Assembly: GCA_023437285.1 (NCBI GenBank)
Contig: JAEZGP010000587.1
Location: 1 to 5,621, forward strand
Direction of reading: 5' to 3'
Length of the DNA: 5,621 nt
DNA from: Actinomycetes bacterium
GTDB taxonomy: Bacteria; Actinomycetota; Actinomycetes; Mycobacteriales; Micromonosporaceae
In this document: positions 5,439-5,621 of the stretch, in pieces
Position numbering within the stretch: the stretch's first letter is position 1
Layout of the letters: the number at the start of each line of letters is the position of its first letter
Notes under the pieces: model-generated
Told to the model about the DNA's origin: nothing
Databases searched by the model: none
Seen by the model: the letters and a program-made list of their open reading frames with translations, nothing else
Position numbers and translations under genes: made by a program

Positions 5439-5621
5439 ATGACCAAACACCGCGCCCTCGGCCTCATAACGCTCGCCGTCGCCCTCGCCCTCGGCGCCGG
5501 CGCCTGCTCCGCCGGGGATGACGCCGCCCCCTCGGCCGCCGCACCGATGCACGGCGGCGCCGCCAACCCCCAGGCCGAGGACAAGGCCGGCGGGATGGCC
5601 GACGAGGCGGCCCCGCAGGAC
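5439..5621 (+). CDS. Secreted lipoprotein, N-terminal part (cut by window end)
   Basis: Sixty-one codons are present and the frame is open at the window end. The peptide starts MTKHR, followed by a hydrophobic stretch (ALGLITLAVALALGAGA, 6-22) and a lipobox ending in GAC with C23 as the lipidated residue, so this is a type II signal peptide. The following 38 residues are a low-complexity linker rich in Ala, Gly, Asp and Glu. The ribosome-binding site GGGAGGA (5426-5432) is 6 nt before the ATG and makes the start secure. The architecture is like that of DUF4349-type actinobacterial lipoproteins, but the diagnostic domain would lie beyond the window, so the family is a guess. It is divergent from the MBL gene across 142 bp. 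Confidence 0.88.
   Translation, partial: MTKHRALGLITLAVALALGAGACSAGDDAAPSAAAPMHGGAANPQAEDKAGGMADEAAPQD

Overview
The window is about 70% or more G+C. Its coding style (GTG starts, third positions almost all G or C) and its protein families, namely an LpdA-type flavoprotein, an SCO6745-family protein and a short acidic or Ala-rich lipoprotein, point to a high-GC actinomycete. Micromonosporaceae is my best guess from the LpdA-like sequence, but this is inference and not a database match.

Bases 1-824 contain no gene I can support. The region holds a G-rich block (1-80), a striking array of 13 palindromic cores (consensus TATGTGCACATA) at a 40-42 bp period (about 115-618), a non-repetitive bridge (619-715), and three tandem copies of an unrelated 37-38 bp G-rich repeat (716-827) that run into the stop codon of the first gene.

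Bases 825-5621 are compact, mostly housekeeping or conserved genes: a YbjQ/UPF0145 protein (-), a 2H-phosphoesterase of the 2'-5' RNA ligase family (+), an LpdA-type NAD(P)H-quinone dehydrogenase (-), a gamma-glutamylcyclotransferase-like protein (+), an SCO6745-family protein (-), an MBL-fold hydrolase (-), and the 5' end of a secreted lipoprotein gene (+) cut by the window edge. Transcription direction alternates. There are three divergent intergenic regions (1266-1332, 3242-3379, 5297-5438) and two tight convergent junctions: a 23-bp overlap at 1841-1863, and an 8-bp gap with a shared hairpin at 3827-3855. Only the MBL and SCO6745 genes could be co-transcribed, and their gap is 79 bp. I see no single pathway linking the genes. 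Quinone or redox metabolism (LpdA) and glutathione-like gamma-glutamyl chemistry sit side by side, but a functional link is speculative.

The best candidate for something undescribed is the 115-618 array. It combines a regularly phased AT-rich palindrome, two alternating flank types that give an 82-84 bp super-repeat reading similarly on both strands, and spacers that nearly all keep a GC hairpin while changing its sequence, including paired compensatory changes.
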